Shown here: positions 1 through 11,607 of the stretch, in pieces
Layout of the letters: each line of letters starts with the position of its first letter
Position numbering within the stretch: position 1 is the first letter of the stretch
Assembly: GCA_022695795.1 (NCBI GenBank)
Contig: MU404150.1
Coordinates: 103,676-167,675, forward strand
Reading direction: 5' to 3'
Origin: Biscogniauxia marginata
Taxonomy: Eukaryota; Ascomycota; Sordariomycetes; Xylariales; Xylariaceae
Length of the DNA: 64,000 bases
The notes under the pieces: generated by a model
Told to the model about the DNA's origin: nothing
The model's input: the letters and a program-made list of their open reading frames with translations, nothing else
The model's database searches: none
Translations under genes and position numbers: made by a program

Positions 1-1223
1 ATTTGCATGATCTGGTTACATAAAGAAGTATTTGGCGGTGTCGTAAACAAATGGCCGAACAATACGATTGTGCTATGCCTAATTATAGACGGGACAAAGA
101 CAGCTCTTACAAATGACACTACAAATAAAGGCATAGTTACTGTTCTTTATTCATGAATCATTTTACCATACCTACCTAGGTACATTCTAATCTGGTCCTA
201 GCTTTTGCCTAGGAACTACAGTGTGTAATAAGAATGTTCGTCCATTTTTGAAATTTCTCATAGAACCACCTTTCAACATCGTTAATAACTTCCACAGCAC
301 TGAACTGATTTGTGTTGAAATATGGGGCTATATGACCCCTGGTCACTTGTATCTATATACACAGGTGGGCTTCGTCCGCCTACCTAGACTCATCTTGAAC
401 TAATACACTTGATCTTATCCTTACATATTCGTCTCATCTCAACAATTTGGGAGTTTGAAAAGAATTTCTGAGTTGTTGTTATAAAAAGGCAGAAACTATT
501 AGATAGGTAGAAGTGGTTATCCCTATTTCTTTGCGTATTATGAATCTTTCAATGAAAAAGCCAGCTTTGTTGAAGGTTCCCTTTTCATTAATGGTATAGG
601 CACATTGGTTTGTAATTATTAACTATTACATCTCTTAACAATCATATGGACTTGAAATTTATCTTTGAAATATAGTATCACACAATATTCTGAAGTGAGT
701 AAAGTTTTGAAGCTACATGGGCTCCCAGAAACATGACAGTGAAGTAGTGTGTATAATCATGTTCCTTTATACTAGTCTTAGATGTATGGATTTTTTCATA
801 AATTGCACTGCCTTGGTAATAAACTTCATGATTATAGGGCTAAATGCGTGGAAGCTCCAGGCTACCGTCAGCATCGCCGCCGACATCACTCTTCCCATAA
901 AGAGTGGAGATTATATTTCGTGATATTTCGTGTAAGAAATGAAGAGCAAACGCATTAGAACTCTGCAAAGGACTTTTCTAAAAAAAAATTCTGTGCTGTC
1001 CCAAAATACAATTCTTTCTTTTCCCACTCCTTCATGTTTTTCTCATCGTGCTAGCCTTCTACACCCTCCTCACTCCATACATTTGCATTATCTTGAGCCA
1101 GCAAGCTTCAATTGTGCAGAGGAATCCCTGTCAAGCCAGTTACTTTGGTCCCCGAATATTCCCCTTGGTCCTTTATGAAAAGGTGCTGGAAATACTCCGT
1201 ATATTACCAGATCTGACGGCATC
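1..1223. other. Intergenic, AT-rich; no gene seen
   Basis: No convincing coding sequence on either strand; the open frames are short and lack splice or codon support. It contains one copy of a 131-bp repeat (314-444) and one TACCTAGGTA palindrome at 173-182. The last few hundred bases should hold the promoter of the vWA gene that starts at 1224, but no clear TATA or CAAT element stands out. Confidence 0.6.
314..444 (+). repeat. 131-bp repeat, copy 1 (partner at 6141-6271)
   Basis: It matches 6141-6271 in the same orientation, with shared blocks such as GGGCTTCGTC, TTGAACTAATACACTTGAT and TCATCTCAACA / TTATCTCAACA. In the partner copy the right end overlaps the stop codon of the 200-residue gene on the minus strand. 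This copy may therefore be the orphan 3' end of a lost relative of that gene (inference). Confidence 0.7.
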
Positions 1224-4200
1224 ATGAGTCCCCAGAAGGACAAGATCTCCACTGTGTCCTCTCAGAAGGGAGATTCCACTTTGGAAAAGGACCCTGCCCA
1301 AGTATGTATCTCTCGGTTATGTGGTTTGGTGTTTCTGCTTTCGATGCTAACAATATGCGTTGTAGTGTCCGGATGCGACTGCGAAGATAGGTCACCAGGG
1401 CGAAGTTATGATTTCTATTCGCGTGACGACTAGTTCGTCCGCTGTAGATCACAAGCCATTTCCAATTTTCCAAATTCCGAAGACGGCTACTATCAAGGAG
1501 CTTCATAACCGCGTTTCGATTTGCCAAAATATTCCCGGGCGTCTTGATGAAGCCTTCGACATTCATGAATGCAACTGTAAACTCGGCAATGAGTTCGCAG
1601 CTAGACCCCTCGAGCCCAACCAATTTTGGCTCATTCATGGAAAGAGCATAATCGAGCGGATTCAACTTCCGAGTGGAACAAAGACTGCCTTGGTAGAAGC
1701 ACTACTTGATCGTTTCGGTACTGGTTTAAGAGACAAGAAAAGCATCAAAATCATTGATACAAACTCCGATACCATCGAAGGACTCGATAACCGTTCTGCT
1801 AACGACGATTGTTGGCAAAGTATAGCAGCTGTGGTGATTTGCTCTAATCAACGCCACCCCGATTTTCGCCACCGGACCAATGTTGACGAGTCTGAACTAG
1901 CAACAACGAAGGTTCTCGACTTATACACAAGCGAACTTCCAATTAATCCAACGTGTTTTGGATCTACCTTGGAAGAAGCAGGCCTCCAAGAGCTTGCAGT
2001 GGATGGCGTCCTGGATATATTCACCGTTCATCGTACAACTGCTGGCCCAGTCTCTCCACTGGGCAACTCGTACTCCGTAATCAGATATGGGGAACACTGG
2101 GAGCCCCCCATCCCGCAGTCAGATCGCGGGGTAGCAATATTCCTTTCGTGTCTTTGGGTCTTTACAAGACTTCTTCAGAAAAGCCAAGATAGTGGATGCC
2201 AAGATGCGGTCCTGCATGTTTTCTATCAGCTCACCAATTTCCCTCCAGCCCTACGTTGCCTCCATATTCTAATACATGGCAATGAACCTACGGCTGCCGA
2301 CACTGCTGCGTTCAGTCATTCCGTCTATACTATCTTGGACAAGATTATGCCACGCAGCATTGTTGGAACAGATCATACGAGGGTATTTGAAGGCGCTCGT
2401 CTGCTGTTTGGTCTTATCCTGCATACAGCGAGAACATATAAATCTCCAACTGGGGAGGCCACCAAAGATTGTGATGCGGGTGCTTTGCCATATCTTTCCG
2501 CCTTCCGAGTGGCTAATCTTCGCGACTACAAGACGGAAGAAGCGGTTATGCATGCGGTTCAAACACCAGACGGGTTAATGGAGGCAACCCTGTTTGAAGC
2601 CTTGGAAGAAGGGCTACTATCAACCGAAGCTCGCGTTCAGACATCTATGATCAAGCAAGAACTCGATAGTAGTACCATACGTCATGCCCTCCTCAGCGGC
2701 GGCAGCATTCGAGATTTGACAATCTTTGACAACACCAAGTCGGTGAACAACAATCACTTCAAAGATATAGACAATCTGTGTGACGTTTTCAGACTATTTA
2801 TGTACCGCGAGATGGATACTCTTCCGCAACTTTCTGGCCGCCACACACTGGAAGTGCTAAAACCTAGTCAGCTTAATCCAGGCATCGCGCCTTGTTTAAC
2901 GTACGACAGGAATGCTCACTTAGCCGTCTACCTCGGAGAGCAACCATTCGAACATTTCGGAAAGGGTCCCCACATATTTTGCCCTAAGTACGGACCGGTC
3001 AATATCGACCCAGCCGAAGTAGAGGAGTCGATTTTCAATGCCCTGGAGCGTTACGAAGCAGATGGTACCGCGGTATTTGATATATACGGTAGCAAGACAA
3101 CGAGAAGGCGTGTCCAGACCCCGGATGAAATAGTCATGTTTTGTGTGGATTGCAGCCAAAGTATGAACAAGGCAACCGACTTTGGTATGATGGACGAGGG
3201 GATTATCGAAGCTCAGGATACTCAAAAGCAGGTTGAAGCTCTGATCCAGAGGGAACTCTACGAAAACACACCTTTTGACGTCGTCAAGGATTACCTCATG
3301 GAGTATGAGGGGTATGATGATATGGTAGCCATCATTGCCCACACGGGACTGGTACGTCAGCACGTAGTGGCTGAACAGGTTGTGACCATCTTCAAACAAA
3401 TGCTATCTTCCGAAATCGTCAACGAGTCGAAAGCTACAGCAGATATACCACACTCGGAACACGGACACAGGGAAATAGAGATCTCGCCTCATGAGATTTC
3501 ATCCAAGCTAGAGATCATGAAACGCGTTTGGGCGGGGCTCATTACTCACGGAGACCTCGTGGTGGACTTCTTGAGATTCAAGGGTCGTTTTCCGCCGCAA
3601 GGCATCGAACAACCTTGGGAATGGTCCAGTGGTGATTCGATACCAACTGCGGTCTGTCCGAAGAAGATCTCCAGTCTTCCACTCAGCGTTACCCATATAC
3701 CAGAGCACCTTATCTGCCCAGTCTCTCGCATCCTAAATGAGGAAAATTTAGACAGCACTTCTGGTGAGATAAGTCCAGCTGTTCGCGATTCGATATCCTC
3801 TTGGATCGCCGGCATTGATTTGTTACGTCTATGCCAGACGGAAAAACCAGAAGAGGTGATCAGTATCGTGCTTCAAAAAGATGCCGAATCATTTCAAAGA
3901 TGGGTCTTGGGATCCATGTCTCTGGAAGACCTGTACAAAATCGCGTTTAGAGCGCTGAAAGGGAAATACATAGCCTTTCAACTCGTTACAGATCGCCATG
4001 GCGCTCTGGAACCAACGCCGAACGAAACAGTGTCCTCCTGTGGAATTCGACAATTTGATCATCTCGCCATCCGAATTACCTCTCCTGTGGAATCTGGCCC
4101 TGGAGTCTCTTTTGATATGTGCCTAGTGAAGGTCTACGGGAACGACCATCAACATGAGTTCAGCTATTGGGTCAACCGAGACACTCCAAAGACTATGGCG

Positions 4201-5126
4201 TCCGTGGTCTGGAAGTATTGGCGCCACCATTTCGGCAAGGGGCCAGTCTATATGGGGATGAAGCAAGTCTGGACTGGCATGAAATACATGGGTGATGGGA
4301 AAATTGTTGGCTATCCGGAAAGCAACACACAGGAGCTTTCTACGTACCTTAACAACAAACGTATTTTCCAGGGTAGTTTAGGGCCAGAGGGCCTATTTGA
4401 CGAATCCACCACTCGACAGACTAATAAACCTCCAGTTCTCAAAATCGGAATCACGGGTCCTGACTTCAAGCCGACCTACACATTCACTCGTCTCGAGGTG
4501 GCGAAGCACATGTTGGAGGTACGTCAACTCCCTTATTGATATTCCATGTTACTAACATATGTGTAGGCCTTCGCCTCCAATATTCTGGTAGTAAGTACCT
4601 GTCTAGTATACAAAGCGAGACTCCTCACTTTGGTGCTAATAATAATGCGTAGAACGACTGCCAGACCCACACTGGGCTTGTGACCTTCTCTGACCAAGTC
4701 CGCATCATCTCACACATCTCCGACGATATAAGGCGATTCAAACGCACCGTTGCGAAGGTAGAATCCGGAGGGGACCCAGCCTTCTGGGATGCCCTCGCCT
4801 TCGCGGGCTCACTGCTAGAAGAACACGCGGCGAGACACCCGGGGGCCAAGAAGCGCATCATCTGCATCACGGACGGCGGGGACGGCGGGGAATCAAAGAT
4901 AGAGAAGCACACGGGCAACGAGGTCTGCTACCGCTTCGAATACCACCAAATCGAAGTCGATATTATGTACCTAGGGGCGGAGGAGTACAACAAAGACCTA
5001 TATAAGGTCATGGATAAGCTTAAAGGTTACTACTTTAAGCCAAAATCGATTTTCGATTCCCTAGACATCTACGATGCAGAGCCGATCCTATCTCGCATCG
5101 TATATGATGAAGAAGACAGTTTTTAG
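1224..5126 (+). CDS. vWA-domain protein with large internal insert (4 exons, 1242 aa)
   Basis: Exons 1224-1301, 1366-4518, 4567-4590 (24 nt) and 4653-5126; phases agree and intron 1 has a TGCTAAC branch site. The start at 1224 gives a short hydrophilic leader; Met at 1408 is the alternative. Residues about 40-140 look like a ubiquitin-like beta-grasp fold (inference). The first vWA metal-binding motif, DCSQS, is at residues 621-625. The next vWA elements, TRLEVAKHML (about 1067), GLVTFSD (1093-1099), GGDPAFWDAL and IICITDGGDG, come some 440 residues later, whereas in a normal vWA they follow directly. The Thr usually found in the GGT motif is Asp here. Related fungal proteins often carry ubiquitin-pathway domains, but no clear E2 or RING is visible. 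No signal peptide or membrane segment. Function unknown; a ligand- or metal-dependent scaffold is the family expectation. Degraded copies of parts of this gene lie at 17131-17361 and 18079-18216. Confidence 0.85.
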
Positions 5127-6260
5127 GAACCTGCCTAGTATACACACGCAAGTTTAAGAGTCACTTCACCGCTGCCGACGAGGATGTGGACACAGGCTGT
5201 GTGAGCAACTGTTCGGGAAAATAGGGTCATATTTTCTTCAAAGGATTTTCTTAGAAGGGAGAAAGCAAGTGCGGTGTTAAGAGAACTTGCTTGGGGGATA
5301 CGACGAGAAGAAAAGATTGGTACTGGAGATGACGACCATGGATGTTTTGTCCCCTTCTGGTGTTACTTCCTAGACTATGCCAGATAGTTAGATGAAATAT
5401 CAACCCTCTTTCTCGTCGTATGCAATATTAGCAAATTTATAAATGTGATAAACAAACGCAATCGGTGGTCGATATCGCGACAGAAGAGGTTGAGTAAAGA
5501 AAGGATAGTTTTATATGTGGATTTTGTGTAGCGTGACTACCATGATAACGGCTTGGTTACAGGATACCTAGTCACGGCAAGTTTTGAAGTGAGGGACCGC
5601 TCTGTATGTTTTATTATTAGCGATACAAAGTCCCTACTGCTTGCTGACGCCTACGGTGTAATATGCGTCTTGCACCGCAAATTAGGAGAATAGGGGTTAA
5701 GTAGAGTAGAATACTGCTATATATTTTGATGCTTCTTCTTTCTGTGGCCATTTTCCAGTATATATGTCTTTGCCACCCTGTATGCGTTTATGAGGTCTTT
5801 TTAGCTGATGATGGCCAGGTGGCAAGAAGGCGAGCTTTCCTACGTTTTCAACAACGAGTATCAGCATTATAGCGAGTCTTGGAGTCTAGAACGGTCGTTA
5901 CGTAAATGACGTATTCTGTTGTAGTAATCAATCTGTATCCGGGACGAGTTATCGCAGCACGAATATACGCTTACTTTCCCATCAGGGAATACCTATAGTT
6001 ATATGAGACTACGTGCCATCTACCGGCCGTGAACCTTCAAACGTGGTTGCTTGACTTTAGTTAACCTCGCGCTCCCTGTTCGCACGTTCGCTATCCTCAC
6101 CTCCGATATTATCACTTCCGATATCCTTAACAGCTTCACTGTGATGAAATATAGGGCCATACGACCCTTGTTACTTGTATCTACATATATAGGAGGGCTT
6201 CGTCCCCTATCTGGATTCACCTTGAACTAATACACTTGATTCTATCCTCTTATCTTCGTC
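5127..6260. other. Intergenic between vWA gene and 200-aa gene
   Basis: Convergent 3' flanks of two genes. No coding frame of substance. The right-hand part (6141-6271) is copy 2 of the 131-bp repeat and would form the 3' UTR of the minus-strand gene. Confidence 0.6.
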
Positions 6261-6271
6261 TTATCTCAACA
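6141..6271 (+). repeat. 131-bp repeat, copy 2
   Basis: Partner of 314-444 in the same orientation. Its right end overlaps the last codons and stop (6261-6263) of the minus-strand 200-residue gene, so the repeated unit is essentially that gene's 3' UTR. No terminal inverted repeats or target duplications were seen. Confidence 0.7.
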
Positions 6272-7071
6272 TCCTGTTCCCGACATCTCTAAGTGCATCC
6301 GAGATATCACACATGAACTGGTCTTCGGTCATGTCCTTGAGCTGGGCAAGGTGGAATTCAGCGATGTGTCTAGGGACAAAATCATCCTCTTCGCCGACGT
6401 CCTTAAATGGGTGGTTCTCATGTTTACGCTCGTGGCCACCGAAGACCTCGAAGGTCTCCTTGTCGAGATCGATGATATACGCCCTGAAGGAGACAACACG
6501 TCAGATATCTGTTCATTTATTTTATTTATCCCATTTCTTGTACTCGCTAATCTCAGGGATACAGATCTCTGATGACTCACCACTCGCAATTGAAGACATC
6601 TGTCGGCCAGCATCTCGTCAGCAGAAGTTACTTAAGGGTATGCAGCATGATACCGGTAAGGTGTGAGGTATATGTGAGGAAATGTTAGGAGACAAGAGAA
6701 GAGTCATTACCATTTGCGAACTTCAAGTCCAGATTGATTGGGAGCTTGTGCTCGGCATCTGCTGCGGCGATGTGCCCAAGGATCATGGCGCCCGTGTCAC
6801 GGGACAGCGAGGGGAACTTGTTCGCTCTGAGATCATCTGAGCCGCGCTGTCTCTGGTCCCGAATGAGCTGTCTCTCGGTCTCGATGGCGGCGTACGCCTC
6901 GGCGAGCTCCTCTTCAGTTGGTTGATAGGTGTGTGCGAGGCCGGCTCGGAGGTACGCGATGTTCTCGGCAACGTGGAGGACACAGAATATATCTAGCCCT
7001 TGACCCCTTGGATATCCATACCACTGACAATGCTGAGCCACCATCCTGCTCGGTGTGTCAATACAGATCAT
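6261..7071 (-). CDS. Uncharacterised fungal family protein (3 exons, 200 aa)
   Basis: Exons on the minus strand are 7071-6711, 6599-6581 (19 nt) and 6483-6261; lengths sum to 603 nt. The 19-nt exon supplies codons for DVFNCEW across both junctions and keeps the frame, which supports the model. The protein begins MICIDTPSRMVAQ, contains PRGQGLDIF, SRDTGAMILGHIA, PINLDLKFAN and AYIIDLDKETFEVFGGHE, and ends in a region rich in charged residues. I recall the same pattern (CIDxPxRxVA...GYPxGQGLxIF...AYxxDLDxExFEVxGG) from many hypothetical proteins of filamentous ascomycetes; no function is known to me. No signal peptide, membrane helix or catalytic motif is obvious. It appears intact. The bases after the stop belong to a repeat, suggesting the gene has been copied locally. 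Confidence 0.8.
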
Positions 7072-8166
7072 TGCATTTCTTTTTACCTATTTATATGCTC
7101 TCGTGGCTTTGTGGGATCGGGAAGTCATACCAGGTCTTATTCATCCTGACACAAATCAGACTTTGGGCTCCCATCTTGACAAATGAGAGTATGAGCTTGT
7201 CGTGGGTTACCCGTTGGTCTGAAGGCTTCTCTGTAGTATTGTAGTTTTTTCTGTTGAAAAAATGGTTTTGGGAGGATTGTCACCGTGTGTGACAAGGGCT
7301 GCTGGACTTGGAACAACAGTCTAAGTTCATTTAAGAGGTCCCCAAGGAATTCCATGCCTTTTTATACCTAATATACTTGCCTAGGGCTTACCTCATTTTA
7401 TATACGTTAGTACTAATAAATCCAACATTATTATTTATCTCTAATAACATCTTGTCTCATGACTAACTGGTCTTGGCGGCATCTACAGGTGTTCCTCCGT
7501 GTGACACTGTAGCGCAGGTAGTGTCGATGGCAATTCTCGATTGCCTAGTAGATTGACAAGAATGATGGAGGTGAGGAAAAAGGAAATCTAGAATAATTTC
7601 CAGGACCCTTAGCACGGTTAAATATCTACAAAACGTTTGCGGTAAGTACTTCTTGGATAGGTACATTGTGTGGCGGTTGCTAAGTTATAATTGAAGGTAC
7701 AAAGAAGCTTGGAGGGTCTTCTGACCTGGCTCTCCATCAATCATCCTTTAGGTATTGAACCTACACTCATTTCCTGACTTATTTTATTCACGAACCGTGG
7801 AAGGTTTGAATAAACCAAGGTAAACGGAAGCACAGACACAGACACAAAGAAATTACTACTCCTGAAAAAAATACAAGCTATTTAGCGCTGAGAAATATTC
7901 AGTAAACATATACTTACCTACAAACAGCCCTATTGAAAGATAAAGAATGAAAGGTCGCATAGCGTCAGAATGCATGAGCTATCACTCAAGATGGATATTT
8001 GTTCCTCAAGTGATCTTGTTCGATTAACTACCTATTCCATAAGCGCCAGGCATCGAAGGACACTTGACACATACATCAAAGACGAAAAAAAGGAAAAAAG
8101 TGAGGCATAATGCAGCTACCACCTGTATCATCAGGCAGGGTCTGAAAATCGCCAGAAGATATCTGT
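7072..8166. other. Intergenic, AT-rich, with repeat copy A
   Basis: No credible gene. The region carries copy A of a three-copy repeat (7287-7506). The remainder includes the promoter side of the 200-residue gene and the 3' flank of the chitinase. Confidence 0.55.
7287..7506 (+). repeat. Three-copy dispersed repeat, copy A
   Basis: Shares long blocks with 11210-11440 and 12918-13183: TCTAAGTTCAT, TTTTATACCTAAT, GCTTACCTCAT, TCATGACTAACTGGTCT-like and CTCCGTGTGACA. It begins and ends with GTGTGACA. Compared with copies B and C it lacks about 45 bp that contain CTTTGGTCTCAAGGGACTT. All three copies are in the same orientation and noncoding. Confidence 0.8.
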
Positions 8167-9597
8167 CTACAAAGTAGCCAACCCGGTCTGTAGAGCCTTC
8201 AAGTAAGTAAGATCGGCCGAGTCTTCACCCAAGCTCCATGCCACTAGTGCAGCATATATGTTAGCAACCTATTATATGAAATACGTATGGGTTATATCTT
8301 ATGAGTCATCGATGATGGACAGGGATGAGTAGGCATCAGCCAGGGATAATGTAACGGATGAGTGGATCGACTTACTGACGCCTCCCAGGCCACGAGCCTT
8401 CACGATCTCCTCGAACTTCTGGGCGACGAAGTCGGGGGTGTCCCAGGTCCAGAAATAGCTCTTGGACGCTTCCCAGTACCACTGGCCGCCTTCTTCCGTG
8501 TCTGCCTGGCCCTGGGGTAGGACCTCAGGGTTCTCCTTGAACGTTATTGCCCCAGACACCCCCGCGTCGGTGCCGTCGGGGTTCTCGAGGATAATCGTCT
8601 CGCAGCCGATGGGCTCCGTACATTCCCCTTGCGTCTGGAAGAACTTGGCGTAGAAGGCGAAGCCGAGGTTCATCTTGGCTGCTTCGAAGCCCAGATCTAG
8701 GTACTTGTCGACGGTCTTGAGCGAGGCCTTCACAGAAGTGTGGTGCGTAGTGGTGTTGTCACGTCTTCATCCGTGCATATTTGGTTAGCTAATGATTCAT
8801 CAAAATCAGTTATAATAAAGTAATTTCATTACCTGTTCATGAGATCATATGTCATAACCTATAGTCTAGGTTAGTCCTCCTAGATTGCCGTTCCAGCAGC
8901 AGAAAGCGGTACTCACATTAATGACGTCGACAGCCTCGTTGATGAGAGGCACTTGCTCGGGCGTAAATGCAATCATGTCCCTCTCCAAGCCTGGAACAGC
9001 AATAGAGAGCTCCTTGTCGCCGATTGCAGACTTGATCTCCTTGAGCAGTTGCGCATATCCAGTAATTTCATCAACTTTATCCTGATTGGGAGTTTCCTTG
9101 TAGTCAGCCCCGTTGCCACCGGGGTACTCCCAGTCAACGTCTATTAAGTTCCGACTCGCTGTCAGTATCTGGTCTCTCTGGTGGAGTTTCCATAGGGGTA
9201 TTCACATACCAACACAGTCGTACCCCAGATTCTCTAGAGTAGTAGCGACGCCCTTCGCATAAAGCTTCCGGGACGTCTCGTCCTTCTGGCCTACGGAGAA
9301 CCCGGCGGTATCACCCCATCCGCCGATAGCCATGCACACCTTCACATCATCGGGAAACTGGGAGCGAAGCGTGGCCACGTCTACGAAGGGCGTGTAGGCT
9401 TGCGGTGGGTCTGAGTTGAAGAGAGTAGTGCCTGCGAACGCAGTGACTACATGTGTGATTCCAGTCGTGACGGCCTTGCTAGGCGTCGCCGTATGCCATT
9501 GATCATAGTACATGGCAAACCGCGCAGCAGCGGCGACGTCAGCGGCAAGTGTTGCCGCCGCTATAGTTTGGTGGATATGCATTGTGGAATGAGACAA
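8167..9597 (-). CDS. GH18 chitinase (5 exons, 367 aa)
   Basis: Exons on the minus strand are 9597-9210, 9140-8917, 8858-8833 (26 nt), 8764-8376 and 8243-8167, total 1104 nt with consistent phases. The catalytic signature DxxDxDxE reads YDCVDVDWEYPGG, spans the first junction and has the acid/base Glu intact. Other GH18 landmarks are FAMYYDQWHT (beta-1), KVCMAIGGWGD (the SxGG strand), VINVMTYDLMN (the substrate-contacting MxYD strand) and GVMAWSLGEDS (the beta-8 Trp). The enzyme should hydrolyse chitin beta-1,4 linkages, for wall remodelling or attack on other fungi or insects. No carbohydrate-binding module is present. The N-terminus (Met 1 or Met 6) is Ala-rich and only weakly resembles a signal peptide, so secretion is uncertain. 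The gene lies between repeat copies A and B. Confidence 0.92.
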
Positions 9598-11607
9598 TGC
9601 TCGGTAAGGTGGATATACTCGATACCAAGGAAAGGCAGGTAAGTAATAAGTAATTGTTTGAAAGTAGGAATGTGTTTACAGGAGACTTACTCCTCTAGTA
9701 GAAAGGGTTAAAGAGGGCGTATATATCTATGCAGGATAAATCCCCAGCCCGGCATTAGACTTTGAAACAATTAATCAAAAATAGCCGCCGACACTTGAAA
9801 AAGTAATACCAACCTACATATGTTCACATTCCACAGACAGTCTCACATGTCCTACCAACATATACTCACCCCAAACTTCACACGACGGTTACTCCTTGCA
9901 ACGTTAGTAGAACATAGGAATCACATGTATTGTGTGGATGTCACAAGTAAAACTAGTTAGTCGGAAATTTGACCCTTAGCTACAATCCTTTCTATGCCGT
10001 AGAGAAAAACCGACTGGATGCTACTTACCACCTTCCAAATGGATGTCTCACACGTGGCACCCCAGTCGCGATGATCGTCGCCCTGCACGTTTAATTCCCC
10101 GTGAATATATACCTACCACCTTGGGGAATTCTATACTAGCTACATGGTGGGTACTGAATAAATCCCGTACGCTAAGCCTTCCGTAGGCGGGCGGCTTGCG
10201 GCTCGGAAGGGAGGGAGGGACAATACAGTATCACATGTTGTATACACCCAGAAGCAACGGACGCTGCATTATCTTCCCTGTCGAGTCTACCTCTCTAGTA
10301 TTGGGGTTGGTGCCGGTGCTCTCTCTGAATATACACAATGAAACTTAGATAGATTAGCGATCAGGGGTGCATGTCCGAGTGGGTCCCCGCCCCCCTAATG
10401 ACCGACTATCTATAGCAACGAACTGCCTTTTCCGGAAAGTCGAAAGTCAAAATCAACGTTACCCCCAGAGTTATTCCCATCAACCTCATGTATGTTAAAC
10501 TAGTGGACAATTTCAACGTCGCTTGTGCGCTTATCTGGGAAACTTTGATATTAGTGGTTGAGGCATCTGAAACATTGGGGGGATCTGACCAGGCTCAGGC
10601 TCGGGAGCGCCCCTATGGCTCGCTGCACGCGAGTTTGTAGACGGGTGGCTGCACCATTACCCCCTAAAGGTGACAACAGCGCGTCCGCGATCGTCGGTAA
10701 CACTTTATCTAAATGTGACATGGATGTGCTACGTACATGTGCTCGTGATTCCTATCATGCAGGTTTCTAGGACTCGTTGAGCAAACACGTTTGATAAACC
10801 TAAAAGTATAAAATCCACGGTTACCTAGGTAGTCAACCACATTTCTATGATTGGTTCTACTTAATATGCCCACTTTCGTTTCATGCGGCTCTTTCATATT
10901 TTCTGTCTTCTTGTCACAGCAGGTACCCTGGCGCAGCCAAATGCCCTGTTACTATGTGAAGCTATTTAGATGAATACATTGCTATATAATAATGATTTTA
11001 AATAAATAAACCAAAAGTTTAATAAATAAAACTTTAAAAATTATTTACCTTTATAAATTTTTATTAACAAATCTACTATACGTGAGACACGGATTAATTT
11101 AATTATAGGTAGGTATAAATATAAATATTCATCGTTTTATATAAAGTTAATAAAAGCGAGGCTTAAAAAAAAGGGGGGGGGTAGGGTGGAACGCAACTAG
11201 GGTAATTAACTTAATAATTCTCTTTGGTCTCAAGGGACTTAAGAGTCTAAGTTCATTCATGAGGTCCCCCAGGAATTCTCTGCCCTTTTATACCTAATAT
11301 GTCTGCCTGGGGCATACCTCATCCTATGCACGTTGGTACCATTGAATCCAATATTAGTAGGTACCTATCTATCTCCAATAACATTCTGGCTCATGACCAA
11401 CTGGCCTTGGCAGCGTCTACAAGTGTCCCTCCGTGTGACAGCGAGGCTACTAAGTGGCAAAGCTACATCCATCACCCAGTACCAGTTCATGTGATTAAAC
11501 TTATGCCGCATCCTTTTCTCTGCCCAAATTTCCAATCCCAGGTCAACGTCACCTCCACCTCCACAATCAATAACCAACAACGCGCCACCCCAACACTAGA
11601 GTACACT
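9598..11607. other. Intergenic with AT-rich tract
   Basis: No supported gene. About 10970-11165 is strongly AT-rich, with runs such as AATAAATAAA and TTTATAAATTTTTATTAA, followed by an A8G9 run; this could be an old mutated repeat or a low-complexity spacer. Repeat copy B (11210-11440) ends 167 bp before the BTB gene. A TACCTAGGTA palindrome is at 10822-10831. Confidence 0.55.
11210..11440 (+). repeat. Three-copy dispersed repeat, copy B
   Basis: Matches copies A and C over TCTTTGGTCTCAAGGGACTT, AGTCTAAGTTCATT, AGGAATTCTCTGCC, TACCTCATCCTATGCA and CTCCGTGTGACA. It lies just upstream of the BTB gene, and copy C lies just downstream in direct orientation. The left edge is less clear than in A and C: the opening GTGTGACAAGG is absent. 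Confidence 0.8.

Noticed and set aside
2269..3399. Several frames antisense to or overlapping the vWA gene
   Set aside because: The sense frame has clear vWA motifs and consistent splicing; these frames have none.
3690..3780. LICPVSRILNEENLD read as a possible U-box start in the vWA protein
   Set aside because: Only ICPxS resembles a U-box; the following DPV and YER-type positions are missing.
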